From Bacteroidales bacterium (GTDB lineage: Bacteria; Bacteroidota; Bacteroidia; Bacteroidales; VadinHA17), in assembly GCA_003142255.1 (NCBI GenBank), contig PLLO01000007.1, forward strand, positions 1 to 64,000: DNA of 64,000 bases, read 5' to 3'. The notes under the pieces were generated by a model. The model saw only the letters and a list, made by a program, of their open reading frames with translations. It had not been told where the DNA came from and ran no database searches. Shown in pieces: positions 28,312 through 38,925 of the stretch. Made by a program: the position numbers and the translations under genes. The stretch's first letter is position 1; the number at the start of each line of letters is the position of its first letter.

Positions 28312-30790
28312 GGCTCTTCAAAATCTGTTCCAAAGCTATCGAATCTGAGCAAAGAACATCTCTGGCTTTGCTACCTTCGAACGGGCCGACGATTCCGGCG
28401 GCCTCAAGCTGATCGATAATTCTTCCGGCCCGGTTATAGCCGATGGAGAGTTTCCTTTGTATCAATGAAGTCGATCCCTGCTGATGCTGTACAACAAGCC
28501 GCGCTGCATCATCAAACATTGGGTCACGCTTCTTAAGATCTATGTCCAGTACACCTCCCTCATCGTCGTCAATAAACTCAGGGAGATGCATTGCATCAGG
28601 ATAACCCTGCTGCGAACCTATGAATTCAGTCAGTTCCTCAATCTCCGGAGTATCGATGAAGGCACACTGAACCCTTACAGGTTCATTGCCTGATGAAACA
28701 AGCATATCACCACGGCCAACAAGCCTGTCGGCACCGGTTGCATCAAGGATTGTGCGCGAATCGATGGAAGAGAAGACACGGAATGCAATCCTGGTCGGGA
28801 AGTTGGCTTTAATGAACCCGGTGATTATGTTGGTGGATGGCCTCTGTGTTGAAATGATCAGGTGAATTCCGATTGCCCTGGCAAGCTGTGCAAGTCTCCC
28901 GATCGGACCTTCAATCTCCCTTCCTGCAGTCATTATCAGGTCTGCAAATTCATCAATGATCAGAACAATGTAGGGGAGGTATTTATGACCTTTTTCGGGA
29001 TTCAGCTTCCTCGATATGAATTTCTCATTGTACTCCTTGATATTCCTGGCCTGGGCTCCTTTAAGAAGCTCGAGCCTGTTGTCCATTTCGATGCAGAGAG
29101 ATTTCAGAGTGTTGATAACCTTCTGGGTATCAGTTATTATGGCATCTTCCTCACCCGGAAGCTTAGCAAGGAAGTGACGCTCGATTTTTGCATAAAGAGG
29201 AAGTTCAACCCTTTTAGGATCAATAAGTACAAATTTAACCTCAGACGGATGCTTCTTATATAGTATTGAGGTAATGATGGCATTAATGCCGACCGATTTG
29301 CCCTGGCCTGTAGCTCCGGCAACAAGAAGATGGGGCATTTTGGTAAGATCGACAATAAAGGGATCATTTGTAATAGTACGCCCGAGGGCAAGCGGAAGAT
29401 CAAATTTTGTCTCCTGGAATGCCTTTGAGGTAATAAGTGACCGCATTGAAACAATTTCGGGTTTCTTGTTAGGCACCTCAATACCGACTGTTCCTCTGCC
29501 GGGAATAGGAGCAATGATCCTGATGCCCAGAGCAGACAGGCTCAGGGCAATATCATCTTCGAGCGATTTGATCCGTGCAAGTCTCACACCTCTTTCCGGA
29601 ACTATCTCATAAAGAGTGACTGTTGGTCCCACTGTGGCGGATATCTGCCTGATGTTTACCTTATATTCACTAAGGGTCTTTATAATATTTTCCTTATTCT
29701 CAAAAACTTCGTTATTATCAAAAGCGCTTTCCGACTTATGTTCTTTAAGAATAGAAACAGGAGGAAATTTATACCGCGAAAGATCAAGTCGCGGATCATA
29801 ATTTTCCATTATATGAGTTACCTCTTCATCGCTCAGGATATCTTTGGCTTCCGGCTTTGTAACATTCATTTCAACCTTATCGCCGGCAGGTTCGGGAATT
29901 GTCTTATTGTCATTATCAAGGTCCCGTATCAGAGATCCGGCAGCTGCAGCAGTTTCAACTTCAGGAATTTCACCATTATCAGGAACATCATCCGTATCCT
30001 CAATCAGATGTTCTGTCGTATCCGTCCTGTTTTTAACCAGAAATTCTACCTCACCTGCACCGGTTTCAGCTTCATCTTCAATCTTGCCATCATGAAGAAT
30101 GGTTGTTTTAGTATCCTCTCCTGCGGGCACTTCTGTCGCTTCAGTTTCTGTTTTGAGCTTGTGCAGCCAGGGGAAGGCGCGTATCCTGATATTGAATTTA
30201 GAAGGATGAAATTTCAGAGCGAAAACGAGATAGGCGATGGTTATGAATATCAGCAGTATGCCTGTTCCTGGCTTTCCCATAAAAGCGTTCAGCCATCGGG
30301 TTATGGTATAACCCTGTGCGCCTCCGGGACCGCTCATCAGGTAACCGCCAGCCTCACCGAAAATAAACCCGAGAATGAGTGACAGAATAATAGTGGCAAA
30401 GGTGAATTTTGCAAGCAGGCTCCATGGTCTGATCTTCGGGAAATTCAGGAGGTAAAAGCCTATTGCTCCGAATATCATGGGAATGAAGAATGCGCCAAAG
30501 CCAAACCCATAACCGATAATCATTTTTGCAAGGAAGTGACCGCCTTTTCCGCCCCAGTTCTTTACTGCGACATCAGGGCCCGAAACAATATCTGCGTTGG
30601 GAAGGCTCTGGTCAGTTTTCCACCAGAAGAGATAAGCCACACATGCAAGAAGCAGGTATACTGCAAATCCTGTTATAAGAATGCCCGAAATGAATTTTAC
30701 CCTTTCATCTGTGAAAAAGGGCTTTGATTTAGCGGGCGCCTTGGTATTTTTAACGGTTTTCTTAGGACTTTCTTCCTTTTCCTTATTCAT
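28304..30790 (-). CDS. ftsK: DNA translocase FtsK/SpoIIIE
   Basis: N-terminal TM helices, 'PHLLVAGATGQGKSVGINAII', 'VLIIDEFADLIMTAGREIE', C-terminal gamma domain 'STSLIQRKLSIGYNRAGRIIDQLEAAGIVGP'. Confidence 0.95.
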   Translation of the reverse strand: MNKEKEESPKKTVKNTKAPAKSKPFFTDERVKFISGILITGFAVYLLLACVAYLFWWKTDQSLPNADIVSGPDVAVKNWGGKGGHFLAKMIIGYGFGFGAFFIPMIFGAIGFYLLNFPKIRPWSLLAKFTFATIILSLILGFIFGEAGGYLMSGPGGAQGYTITRWLNAFMGKPGTGILLIFITIAYLVFALKFHPSKFNIRIRAFPWLHKLKTETEATEVPAGEDTKTTILHDGKIEDEAETGAGEVEFLVKNRTDTTEHLIEDTDDVPDNGEIPEVETAAAAGSLIRDLDNDNKTIPEPAGDKVEMNVTKPEAKDILSDEEVTHIMENYDPRLDLSRYKFPPVSILKEHKSESAFDNNEVFENKENIIKTLSEYKVNIRQISATVGPTVTLYEIVPERGVRLARIKSLEDDIALSLSALGIRIIAPIPGRGTVGIEVPNKKPEIVSMRSLITSKAFQETKFDLPLALGRTITNDPFIVDLTKMPHLLVAGATGQGKSVGINAIITSILYKKHPSEVKFVLIDPKRVELPLYAKIERHFLAKLPGEEDAIITDTQKVINTLKSLCIEMDNRLELLKGAQARNIKEYNEKFISRKLNPEKGHKYLPYIVLIIDEFADLIMTAGREIEGPIGRLAQLARAIGIHLIISTQRPSTNIITGFIKANFPTRIAFRVFSSIDSRTILDATGADRLVGRGDMLVSSGNEPVRVQCAFIDTPEIEELTEFIGSQQGYPDAMHLPEFIDDDEGGVLDIDLKKRDPMFDDAARLVVQHQQGSTSLIQRKLSIGYNRAGRIIDQLEAAGIVGPFEGSKARDVLCSDSIALEQILKSLE

Positions 30791-30925
30791 GACAAGCTAA
30801 AAAATGCAACGCAAAGGTAATAATTTTGAATCTGGCACAATTGACGGATTTTAGTTTTTATGAACAGAAGGGACAAATAACGAACACATCTCCGGCTGCC
30901 GGGAACCGGTCACCGGTAAACGGTT

Positions 30926-31684
30926 TTATAAGCTGGTCATTTTGTTCATGAACTTGTTGATCTCATCCCTCGATACCCTCATATATTTTTCTCTTCTTTC
31001 GAATAGCTTGTCGGGGATTTCTTTTTTATAGACTGTTTCGGCTGTAAAATGCATTTCCGCTGTTCCCATCTGGAAGAAGAAGTTCATGAGTATGCCATCG
31101 ATCTCCCGGTATGGATTAGCGACATTGGGATTTTTGATTTTTATCTCAGTGGTATACCAAACCTGGTAGACTTTGTCCTTATTACCTGACAGGATGACTT
31201 CAGCATTTTTGCAATTGAATCCGCAGATTACTGATGTTTTAGAGGTCTTCCTGACCACCATGCCTTTCATTGCGTCAAAACCGGGTGGCGGTTCTTCCGG
31301 GTTGGCAGAATAGAAATATCTCCAGGTAAGAAGGCTGATGTAAGTATCAAAAATGCCTTTCGACGGATCGGAAAGATTCAGTATCCCCGAATTTCCAAAA
31401 GGTGCTGATATATCAAAAAGTATTTTATTGTCTTTAAATGAGACAATAAGATTCCTCGGCATCACCTCTTTCGGCATAACGCCAACATTCCCAAGATATT
31501 CGATAGAGTAATGGATTTCACCCTGGTCAATGTTTTTATCTCCCTTATCCCTGCAGGAGTAACCTGAAATTACGATTAGGCATGCAAAAATCAACCCGGA
31601 CCTGAATCTCACTGATCTTTTTTTTGAATTATCAAAAGTAATGTTTTTTTTTAATTTTAGTTCTGGAGACAGATAATTATGCAA
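30926..31684 (-). CDS. Hypothetical lipoprotein, DUF4412/GLPGLI-like
   Basis: Lipobox-like ISGYSCRDK; ORF between ftsK and arcC; family assignment weak. Confidence 0.55.
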   Translation of the reverse strand: MHNYLSPELKLKKNITFDNSKKRSVRFRSGLIFACLIVISGYSCRDKGDKNIDQGEIHYSIEYLGNVGVMPKEVMPRNLIVSFKDNKILFDISAPFGNSGILNLSDPSKGIFDTYISLLTWRYFYSANPEEPPPGFDAMKGMVVRKTSKTSVICGFNCKNAEVILSGNKDKVYQVWYTTEIKIKNPNVANPYREIDGILMNFFFQMGTAEMHFTAETVYKKEIPDKLFERREKYMRVSRDEINKFMNKMTSL

Positions 31685-31822
31685 TTGAGACTAATTTGAA
31701 TGCAGATGCCTTGACTGCCAGGATTCTTTGTGACTCAAGGTTATCGGCAGATCTGCGGATTTTAATAGCTTTGTGGTTCTTTGTTCGTTACTTATGGTCA
31801 ACTGAAAAAAGGAATCTTAATT

Positions 31823-32791
31823 ATGAAAAAGAAGCTGGCAGTTGTAGCACTTGGAGGAAATGCACTTTTAAGGGGCGACCAGGCTGGTACAATAGATGAA
31901 CAGGAGCAGAATACCACTGAAACTCTGGAAAACCTGGTTTTCCTGGTCATGGAAGGTTACGACCTTGTAATTACCCATGGTAACGGACCTCAGGTTGGCA
32001 ATATCCTGATGCGCAATGATGCAGGCGAACAGATATACAACATTGCCCAGATGCCCGTTGATATCTGTGTGGCAGATTCCCAGGGCGGTATCGGATACAT
32101 GATTGAACGGATGTTCAGGAATGTGCTTAACAAGCATGGTATCGATAAGAATGTCGTATGCGTTGTAACCTCCGTAATTACAGATATTAATGATCCTGCA
32201 TACAGCGATCCTCAAAAAAGGATCGGAAAAATTTATACCAGGGAGCAGGCCGATGAGCTTGCAATGCGAAAAGGGTGGATTTTCAGGGAGGAGGTCAAAA
32301 ATGCAGACGGCTTCAGGCGGGTGGTTCCTTCTCCGGTCCCAAAAGACATTATGAATCAGGAAATTATACGTGATCTGGCCAGGCAGGGGAATATAGTAAT
32401 TGCTGCCGGTGGCGGCGGAGTACCAGTATATATTGATGAAAAGAATGATGTAAGACCTGCTGAAGCGGTTATTGACAAGGACCTCGCATCAGCCCTCCTG
32501 GCTTCGCTTATCGGGGCTGATGAATTTTACATCCTTACTGACGTGCCATATATTTACATTAATTACAAGAAGCCAAACCAGGAAATAAAGGAATTCCTGA
32601 ACTACGCCGATGCGCTGAAATACCTTGAAGAAGGACAATTCACCAAGGGAAGCATGGCCCCTAAGATACAGGCCTGCCTTAATTTTATCAAGAATGGTGG
32701 TAAATTAAGCGTAATCACTGAGGCGTTCAAACTGTCCGATACAAAATATGGCTCAAAGATCACTATGGAGTATGAGGATGACAGACGATAA
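31823..32791 (+). CDS. arcC: Carbamate kinase
   Basis: VALGGNALL, THGNGPQVGNILMRND, AAGGGGVPVY, KDLASALLASLIGADEFYILTDV; start adjusted to MKKKLAVVAL. Confidence 0.93.
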   Translation: MKKKLAVVALGGNALLRGDQAGTIDEQEQNTTETLENLVFLVMEGYDLVITHGNGPQVGNILMRNDAGEQIYNIAQMPVDICVADSQGGIGYMIERMFRNVLNKHGIDKNVVCVVTSVITDINDPAYSDPQKRIGKIYTREQADELAMRKGWIFREEVKNADGFRRVVPSPVPKDIMNQEIIRDLARQGNIVIAAGGGGVPVYIDEKNDVRPAEAVIDKDLASALLASLIGADEFYILTDVPYIYINYKKPNQEIKEFLNYADALKYLEEGQFTKGSMAPKIQACLNFIKNGGKLSVITEAFKLSDTKYGSKITMEYEDDRR

Positions 32792-32810
32792 GGATGTATA
32801 AAAAAAGAAC

Positions 32811-32840
32811 TTACACAGAGTACCACAGAGTTGCACAGAG
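32811..32840. repeat. Three tandem 10-bp repeats (TTACACAGAG TACCACAGAG TTGCACAGAG)
   Basis: Direct reading. Confidence 0.8.
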
Positions 32841-32892
32841 GTTTTCTCTGAGGCTCTCAGTGGTTCTCCCCTGCAGTCTGGCTCCTTTGCTA

Positions 32893-32930
32893 AAATAGCC
32901 CACAGGGCTATTTCTTAACGCTCGGCCCTG
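32893..32930. repeat. Dispersed stem-loop element copy 2 (inverse orientation to 9936)
   Basis: AAATAGCCC-ACA-GGGCTATTT hairpin then CTTAACGCTCGG; 21-nt identity to 9936-9956 on the opposite strand. Confidence 0.8.
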
Positions 32931-33051
32931 GATTTCCTCTATGTAACCAACAAGTACATCTGAAAATAATTTATTCTTACATTTGCCCTTTAAATAATTT
33001 GTTTTAACTCTAAGTACTCTGGGCACCTTAGTCACTTCAAACTCTTTTATT

Positions 33052-34059
33052 ATGAAAATAGATCTCCACAACAGACACTTCCTAAAGCTTCTGGATTTTA
33101 CTCCCGAAGAAATACAATATCTTCTTGACCTTGCTGCAAAGTTGAAAAAAGAGAAGAAAGCAGGAAAGGAAAAACAGCTTCTCAAGGGTAAGAATATTGC
33201 CCTGATATTTGAAAAATCATCAACAAGAACAAGGTGCTCTTTTGAAGTTGCGGCTTATGACCAGGGTGCTAATGTCACGTACCTCGGCCCGAGCGGCTCA
33301 CAGATCGGACAAAAAGAATCTATGCGCGACACTGCAAGAGTGCTGGGGAGAATGTATGACGGGATTGAATACAGGGGATTCGGACAGGATATTGTTGAAG
33401 AGCTTGCCGAATATGCAGGCGTTCCGGTATGGAACGGGCTCACTAATGAATTTCATCCTACCCAGATACTGGCTGATTTTCTTACCATGACAGAGCATTC
33501 CTATAAGCCGCTCAGCAAGATGGTATTTTGTTACCTTGGCGACGCAAGGTACAATATGGGCAACTCGCTTATGGTCGGATCGGCAAAAATGGGCATTGAT
33601 TTCAGGATCGCTGCCCCTGCTGCGTGTCAGCCTGCACCGGATCTTGTTGCAAAATGCCGCGAAATTGCGAAGGAGACCGGAGCTAAAATAACTATTACTG
33701 ATAATGTTGATGAAGCTGTAGAAGATGCTGATTTCCTCTATACTGACGTCTGGGTATCAATGGGCGAACCAGATTCCGTATGGGAAGAAAGAATCAAGCT
33801 GCTGAAGCCTTACCAGGTCAATATGTCGGTGATTCAGAAGACCGGAAACCCAGGCGTAAAGTTTCTGCATTGCCTTCCTGCATTTCATAACCGTAATACA
33901 AAAGTGGGAGAGGAGATCTTCAAAAAATATGGTCTTGATGGACTTGAAGTCACCGAGGATGTATTTGAATCAGCCCATTCTATTGTCTTTGATGAAGCAG
34001 AGAACAGGCTTCATACAATAAAAGCAATAATGGTAGCTACTTTGGGAAGTAATGGTTAA
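33052..34059 (+). CDS. Ornithine carbamoyltransferase (probably catabolic)
   Basis: [47 protein letters not shown]; paired with arcC. Confidence 0.9.
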   Translation: MKIDLHNRHFLKLLDFTPEEIQYLLDLAAKLKKEKKAGKEKQLLKGKNIALIFEKSSTRTRCSFEVAAYDQGANVTYLGPSGSQIGQKESMRDTARVLGRMYDGIEYRGFGQDIVEELAEYAGVPVWNGLTNEFHPTQILADFLTMTEHSYKPLSKMVFCYLGDARYNMGNSLMVGSAKMGIDFRIAAPAACQPAPDLVAKCREIAKETGAKITITDNVDEAVEDADFLYTDVWVSMGEPDSVWEERIKLLKPYQVNMSVIQKTGNPGVKFLHCLPAFHNRNTKVGEEIFKKYGLDGLEVTEDVFESAHSIVFDEAENRLHTIKAIMVATLGSNG

Positions 34060-34119
34060 CTGTAAAGGTTCAAGGATTGACGGCCGGCGGCCGGTCACCG
34101 GTTACCGGTTACCGGGGAA

Positions 34120-34599
34120 TCAGGCAATCCACTCCTTTACGAAGTAGAATGTCATTACGCACGAGGCAGCAAGCTTCAATCCTATACCTGTCATAAATCC
34201 CAGTAGACTGCCAAAGCCTGCCTTAAGTGCATATTTCATATCATCCTTGAACAACAGCTCTCCTACAAAAGCGCCTGCAAAGGGGCCGATAATAATGCCT
34301 GCAGGGCCAAGAAATATTCCAATTATGAGGCCTATGGTAGCACCTCGCGTCCCGTATTTTGAACCTCCAAAGCGCTTTGTTCCCCATATCGGGACAACGT
34401 AATCAAGTACGGAAACAACTACTGTTATAGCTGCAAAAACTATCAGGGCACTGTTTGAAAATTCACCAAAACGTGAAAAGTGGAGCAGTATTATTCCTAA
34501 AAAACTGAGGGGCGGTCCCGGTAGTACCGGAACCAGGCATCCTATTATTCCGGCCAGCATTAATATTATGCCAAGTATGAGGAGAATATAATCAGACAT
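34120..34599 (-). CDS. DUF456 family membrane protein
   Basis: Gly-rich TM protein, 'GCLVPVLPGPPLSFLGII', 'GTKRFGGSKYGTRGATIGLIIGIFLGPAGIIIGPFAGAFVGEL'. Confidence 0.85.
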   Translation of the reverse strand: MSDYILLILGIILMLAGIIGCLVPVLPGPPLSFLGIILLHFSRFGEFSNSALIVFAAITVVVSVLDYVVPIWGTKRFGGSKYGTRGATIGLIIGIFLGPAGIIIGPFAGAFVGELLFKDDMKYALKAGFGSLLGFMTGIGLKLAASCVMTFYFVKEWIA

Positions 34600-34601
34600 T
34601 A

Positions 34602-35003
34602 TTACTTTTTCCCGAGATCATCAAACTCAATGTTTGTAAACTCTTCCGTACTAATGGGCTCCTTTTCCTTAATTGTGTTATTTTCAATTGGCAGCGTTGC
34701 ACTGTGCGGGCCGCCATTTTCACTATTTATGTAATTAACAGCATCTTTCAACCCTTCTGAAAACTTCTCGAAGTCTTCCTTGTAGAGGAATATTTTATGC
34801 TTTTCATAAAACACTTTCCCCTCTTTTCCCATTCGTTTCTTACTTTCGGTGATAGTAAGATAGTAATCATCTTTTCTGGTGGCTTTTACATCGAAAAAAT
34901 AGGTTCTTTTCCCGGCACGGACAACTTTGGTAAAAATCTCTTCCTTCTGGTTCTTATCTTCACTCCCGTTCTGGACTTCAGTAATTCCGGCTTCTTCTTC
35001 CAT
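34602..35003 (-). CDS. DUF3276 (PUR-alpha-like) protein
   Basis: 'KVVRAGKRTYFFDVKATRKDDYYLTITESKKR...HKIFLYKEDFEKF'. Confidence 0.85.
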   Translation of the reverse strand: MEEEAGITEVQNGSEDKNQKEEIFTKVVRAGKRTYFFDVKATRKDDYYLTITESKKRMGKEGKVFYEKHKIFLYKEDFEKFSEGLKDAVNYINSENGGPHSATLPIENNTIKEKEPISTEEFTNIEFDDLGKK

Positions 35004-35170
35004 CGCTAATCAGGTTAATGTTAGGGTTTTGATTAATATTGTCAAATGTAACAATTATTTTCTCAAATCAAAACGAGGGTACGTAATTGTCTTTGAATTT
35101 TAAAAAGATGTTTTGAGGGTTAAGGAAAAAGAGTATTTTTGCAGCGATAAAAATTTGAGGTTCTTTACAG

Positions 35171-36127
35171 ATGATAAGCAGAAGATTGTTACGTATCAAA
35201 GCCCTTACCGCCCTTTATGCTTTTAACAGGAGGGAGGATGATGATCTTGCAAGAGCCGAAAAAGAGCTGATGTTCAGTATTGGAAAGACTTACGACCTTT
35301 ACCATTATCTTTTGCTTCTTCTCATCGATATAGCTGATATCGCCTCGGAGAAGATCGAACAGGCTTTGCAGAAAAATATCCCGACTCCGGAGGATCTCAA
35401 TCCAAACAGGCGATTCATCGATAATATCGTGATCTCCCAGTTTAGAAACAACACTGAATTAAATAAACATATTAACTCCGGCAAGCTGTCGTGGGTTAAT
35501 TACTCCCATATTCCCAGGCTTTTGTACAGTAAGATGATCGAATGGGACGTCTACCTTGATTATATGAATTCGGACACCAGGAACTACCAGACCGATAAAA
35601 AATTCATAACAAGGTTTTATAATGAATTTATATCCGGTTCAGAAGATCTGCTTGCATGTCTTGAAGAACAAAGCATATACTGGAATGACGATATGGAGTT
35701 CGTTATTGTAATGATCGAAAAAACAATTAAGAAGCTGAAATCTGATTCTGCAGAGGATACTCCGCTGATGCCTCTGTTCAAGAATGATGAAGATAAGGAA
35801 TTTGTAAAAATCCTGTTCAGAAAAGCAATTTTGAATTCAAAGAAAACATCTGAACTGATTGACAGCAATACAACAAACTGGGATGTGGACCGTATTGCTC
35901 TTATGGATATCCTTGTTATGCAGCTGGCTATTACTGAAGTGATTGAATTCCCTGAGATTCCGGTGAAAGTGACTCTGAATGAGTATATCGAGATGGCGAA
36001 ATACTATTGTACTTCAAAAAGCAGTACATTTGTGAACGGCATTCTCGATAATATTATCAAGGAGATCCGTGAGAAGGGGCTTATAAACAAGTCGGGAAGA
36101 GGATTGCTGGGAGAAAGCCTTAAATGA
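35171..36127 (+). CDS. nusB: Transcription antitermination factor NusB (long Bacteroidetes form)
   Basis: 'MISRRLLRIKALTALYAF' and C-terminal 'WDVDRIALMDILVMQLAITEVIEFPEIPVKVTLNEYIEMAKYY'. Confidence 0.9.
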   Translation: MISRRLLRIKALTALYAFNRREDDDLARAEKELMFSIGKTYDLYHYLLLLLIDIADIASEKIEQALQKNIPTPEDLNPNRRFIDNIVISQFRNNTELNKHINSGKLSWVNYSHIPRLLYSKMIEWDVYLDYMNSDTRNYQTDKKFITRFYNEFISGSEDLLACLEEQSIYWNDDMEFVIVMIEKTIKKLKSDSAEDTPLMPLFKNDEDKEFVKILFRKAILNSKKTSELIDSNTTNWDVDRIALMDILVMQLAITEVIEFPEIPVKVTLNEYIEMAKYYCTSKSSTFVNGILDNIIKEIREKGLINKSGRGLLGESLK

Positions 36128-36150
36128 ACTGACTAAACTTATATCATAAA

Positions 36151-36588
36151 ATGATGAAAAGAATTTTCGCTTATAGCTTGTTTGTACTTCTATTTTCAGC
36201 CGTCGGATGCGGTACCGGAACCCATAAGGGCAATGGCAGCCAGTCGTCCGTCAGCGATACCGGGAAAGCCGTTATAAGTTTCACTGAATACGAACATGAT
36301 TTTGGCCAAGTAAAGGCAGGAGAAAAAGTAACTTGCCTATTCACCTTCACCAACACCGGAACTTCCGATCTGGTTGTGAGTTCAGCGATTGCCAGCTGCG
36401 GTTGCACCGTGACAAAGTATTCAGGTAAACCTGTCGGCCCCGGGGAAACAGGCAATATAAAAGTAGCATTTGACACATCGGGCCGAAATGGCATCCAGAC
36501 TAAAACCATTACAGTGCAATCAAATGCAACAACGCCTGTAGTGATTCTTAAAATAACAACTGAAGTAATTAACATTAATAATAATTAA
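36151..36588 (+). CDS. DUF1573 domain-containing lipoprotein
   Basis: 'HDFGQVKAGEKVTCLFTFTNTGTSDLVVSSAIASCGCTV'. Confidence 0.9.
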   Translation: MMKRIFAYSLFVLLFSAVGCGTGTHKGNGSQSSVSDTGKAVISFTEYEHDFGQVKAGEKVTCLFTFTNTGTSDLVVSSAIASCGCTVTKYSGKPVGPGETGNIKVAFDTSGRNGIQTKTITVQSNATTPVVILKITTEVININNN

Positions 36589-36599
36589 TAATTTTTGCG

Positions 36600-36932
36600 A
36601 TGACCAATTTTGCTTTTTTACCTTTATCAGTTATGGCTGCAGGTACTGCACCGGGCCAGGGTAACGCACTTGTAACTTTACTTCCTCTGATACTCGTTTT
36701 TGTTGTTTTCTATTTTTTCATGATCAGGCCGCAGATGAAAAAACAAAAAGACATGACCAGCTACAGAAGTTCTCTTAAAAGAGGCGATAAAGTGATCACA
36801 ACCGGTGGTATCTACGGAAGGATATATGAAGTTAAGGATAACTACGTCATGATGGAAGCAGGCGGAGATGTCAAGCTCAAGGTTGACAAGAACGCCGTAA
36901 TGAAAGATCCATCAACTGACGAACCAAGCTAA
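36600..36932 (+). CDS. yajC: Preprotein translocase subunit YajC
   Basis: 'VFYFFMIRPQMKKQKDMTSYRSSLKRGDKVITTGGIYG'. Confidence 0.93.
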   Translation: MTNFAFLPLSVMAAGTAPGQGNALVTLLPLILVFVVFYFFMIRPQMKKQKDMTSYRSSLKRGDKVITTGGIYGRIYEVKDNYVMMEAGGDVKLKVDKNAVMKDPSTDEPS

Positions 36933-36955
36933 TATCCTTTATATTTTTACATCCA

Positions 36956-37423
36956 TTGGATACGAAAGATGGAAATGAACCGGCAAACCTTTTAAAAAAG
37001 GGAGTAAGCTTAATAAATAAGAATATTATTATTTTTGCTTTCTTCCTTTTTTTCTCTTTCATCTTCTGGTATCTGAATTCTCTTGGAAAAGAACTGGAGG
37101 CTGATATCAGGTATCCGGTGAAATACACGAATATCCCTGCGAAAAAGAGCCTTACGCCGGCGCTGCCTTTGCGGCTGAATCTTTCAATGAAGGGCCCTGG
37201 CTATTCAATTCTTAAGCTCAAAATCTCCGGGAGCTCATCACCGCTTGTAATTGACTTTTCGAAAATCAGTTACAGGCATGCACAAATCAATAAAGCAGAA
37301 GATTATTATATCCTTACACCTGCTTTGCTGCAGAATTTTAACTCACAGATCAGAAGCGCCTGCAAGATTACTTCGGTAAAACCCGATACCCTTTTTTTCT
37401 CATTCAGGCCAGCTGCCAGATAA
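36956..37423 (+). CDS. YbbR/CdaR-like protein (TTG start in ORF track)
   Basis: One TM and short periplasmic domain; yajC-YbbR-coaE synteny typical of Bacteroidetes. Confidence 0.65.
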   Translation: MDTKDGNEPANLLKKGVSLINKNIIIFAFFLFFSFIFWYLNSLGKELEADIRYPVKYTNIPAKKSLTPALPLRLNLSMKGPGYSILKLKISGSSSPLVIDFSKISYRHAQINKAEDYYILTPALLQNFNSQIRSACKITSVKPDTLFFSFRPAAR

Positions 37424-37508
37424 TACATTATATTTGCATTTCTGATAAAGTGAAGCGGTTTGATGCCGCCTCATATTATCAGTCTTTTAATGAGAGTTTC
37501 AGGGAATA

Positions 37509-38120
37509 ATGAAGCAGGAGACGAAGAAAATAATGAAGCTTGGGATTACCGGCGGAATTGGCAGCGGCAAGACATCCGTCTGCAGGGTATTCAGCGTGCT
37601 TGGGATCCCTGTCTTCTTTGCCGATCCTGAAGCTAACCTGATTATGAACAACGACGAGAAAATAATCAGGGAGATTAATAAGCTTGCATCAGATGACCTT
37701 TATCCAGGGGGAGTCCTCGACAGGAAGAAACTCGCCTCACTGATCTTCAATGATCAGGATCTTCTCAGTAAAGTCAATTCTTTGGTGCATCCTGTCGTTT
37801 TTGATAATTTCAGGCGTTGGACTGCAATTCAAACCACACCATATGTAATCATGGAAGCTGCCATACTTTTCGAGAGCGGCGCTTCAGAACTGGTCGACAG
37901 GGTGGCAACAGTAATTGCCCCTGTTGAGGAGAGGATCGCGCGGGTAACAAAGAGGAACACCCTTTCAAGGAAACAGGTAATAGAGAGGATCAATAACCAG
38001 ATGAATGATTCGGAAAGGATCAAAAGATCGGATTATGTTATTAATAATTCCGAAAACGAAATGATTATTCCCGCTATTCTGAAAATCCACGAAGATATTT
38101 TAGAACATTTAAATTCCTGA
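37509..38120 (+). CDS. coaE: Dephospho-CoA kinase
   Basis: 'LGITGGIGSGKTSVCRVFSVLGIPVFFAD'; start may be at the internal MKLGITGG. Confidence 0.93.
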   Translation: MKQETKKIMKLGITGGIGSGKTSVCRVFSVLGIPVFFADPEANLIMNNDEKIIREINKLASDDLYPGGVLDRKKLASLIFNDQDLLSKVNSLVHPVVFDNFRRWTAIQTTPYVIMEAAILFESGASELVDRVATVIAPVEERIARVTKRNTLSRKQVIERINNQMNDSERIKRSDYVINNSENEMIIPAILKIHEDILEHLNS

Positions 38121-38123
38121 TAG

Positions 38124-38852
38124 ATGGGAAGGTTTGGAAAGTGGCTCGGCGGAGGCCTCGGATTCGTTATGGGAGGGCCTATTGGCGGACTTCTGGGATT
38201 CCTGGTTGGTTCAATGGTTGACAGCACTTCTGTTTATACATCGACATATTCACCGGGGCAGGTCAGGACAACACAGGGCGACTTTGGAGTGAGCCTTCTT
38301 GTTCTGATAGCTGCCGTCATGAAGGCTGACGGTAAAGTTGTAAAATCAGAGCTCGACTATGTCAAGCAATTCTTTTTAAGGCAATTCGGTCGCGAATCTG
38401 CTGCCGAAGCTTCAATAATGCTGCGCGACCTTCTCAAAAAGGATATCCCGATCAGGGACGTGTGCCAGCAGATAGGAAGGAATATGGATTACTCATCGCG
38501 GCTCCAGCTCCTTCACCTGCTTTTCAATATTTCAATTGCCGACGGAGTCGTTCAACCGTCAGAACAGGATATAATTGAAAAGATATCAGGCTATCTCCTA
38601 ATATCTTCGACTGATTTTATCTCAATCAAGAATATGTTTGTGCCAGAGACTGATTCGGCATTAAAAATACTTGAGATTGAGAGATCTGCTTCTGATGAAG
38701 ACATAAAGAAAGCTTACAGAAAAATGGCGATGAAATATCATCCCGATAAGGTTAGCCAACTTGGTGAAGATTATAGAAAAAGTGCAGAGGAGAAGTTCAG
38801 AAAGGTCAATGAAGCCTATGAAAAGATTAAAAAAGAAAGAAATATGCCCTGA
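38124..38852 (+). CDS. TerB plus J-domain co-chaperone (DjlA-like)
   Basis: Gly-rich N-terminal segment, TerB-like '[17 protein letters not shown]', C-terminal J-domain with HPD. Confidence 0.88.
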   Translation: MGRFGKWLGGGLGFVMGGPIGGLLGFLVGSMVDSTSVYTSTYSPGQVRTTQGDFGVSLLVLIAAVMKADGKVVKSELDYVKQFFLRQFGRESAAEASIMLRDLLKKDIPIRDVCQQIGRNMDYSSRLQLLHLLFNISIADGVVQPSEQDIIEKISGYLLISSTDFISIKNMFVPETDSALKILEIERSASDEDIKKAYRKMAMKYHPDKVSQLGEDYRKSAEEKFRKVNEAYEKIKKERNMP

Positions 38853-38925
38853 TATTTGATAAATTTTGAATTATTGAATCAGACATTTGAATTCAAGCGT
38901 TAAATTTGTAAACAAAACAAATACT

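Noticed and set aside
29738-30382. 214-aa plus-strand ORF
   Set aside because: Antisense to ftsK; composition typical of shadow ORFs.
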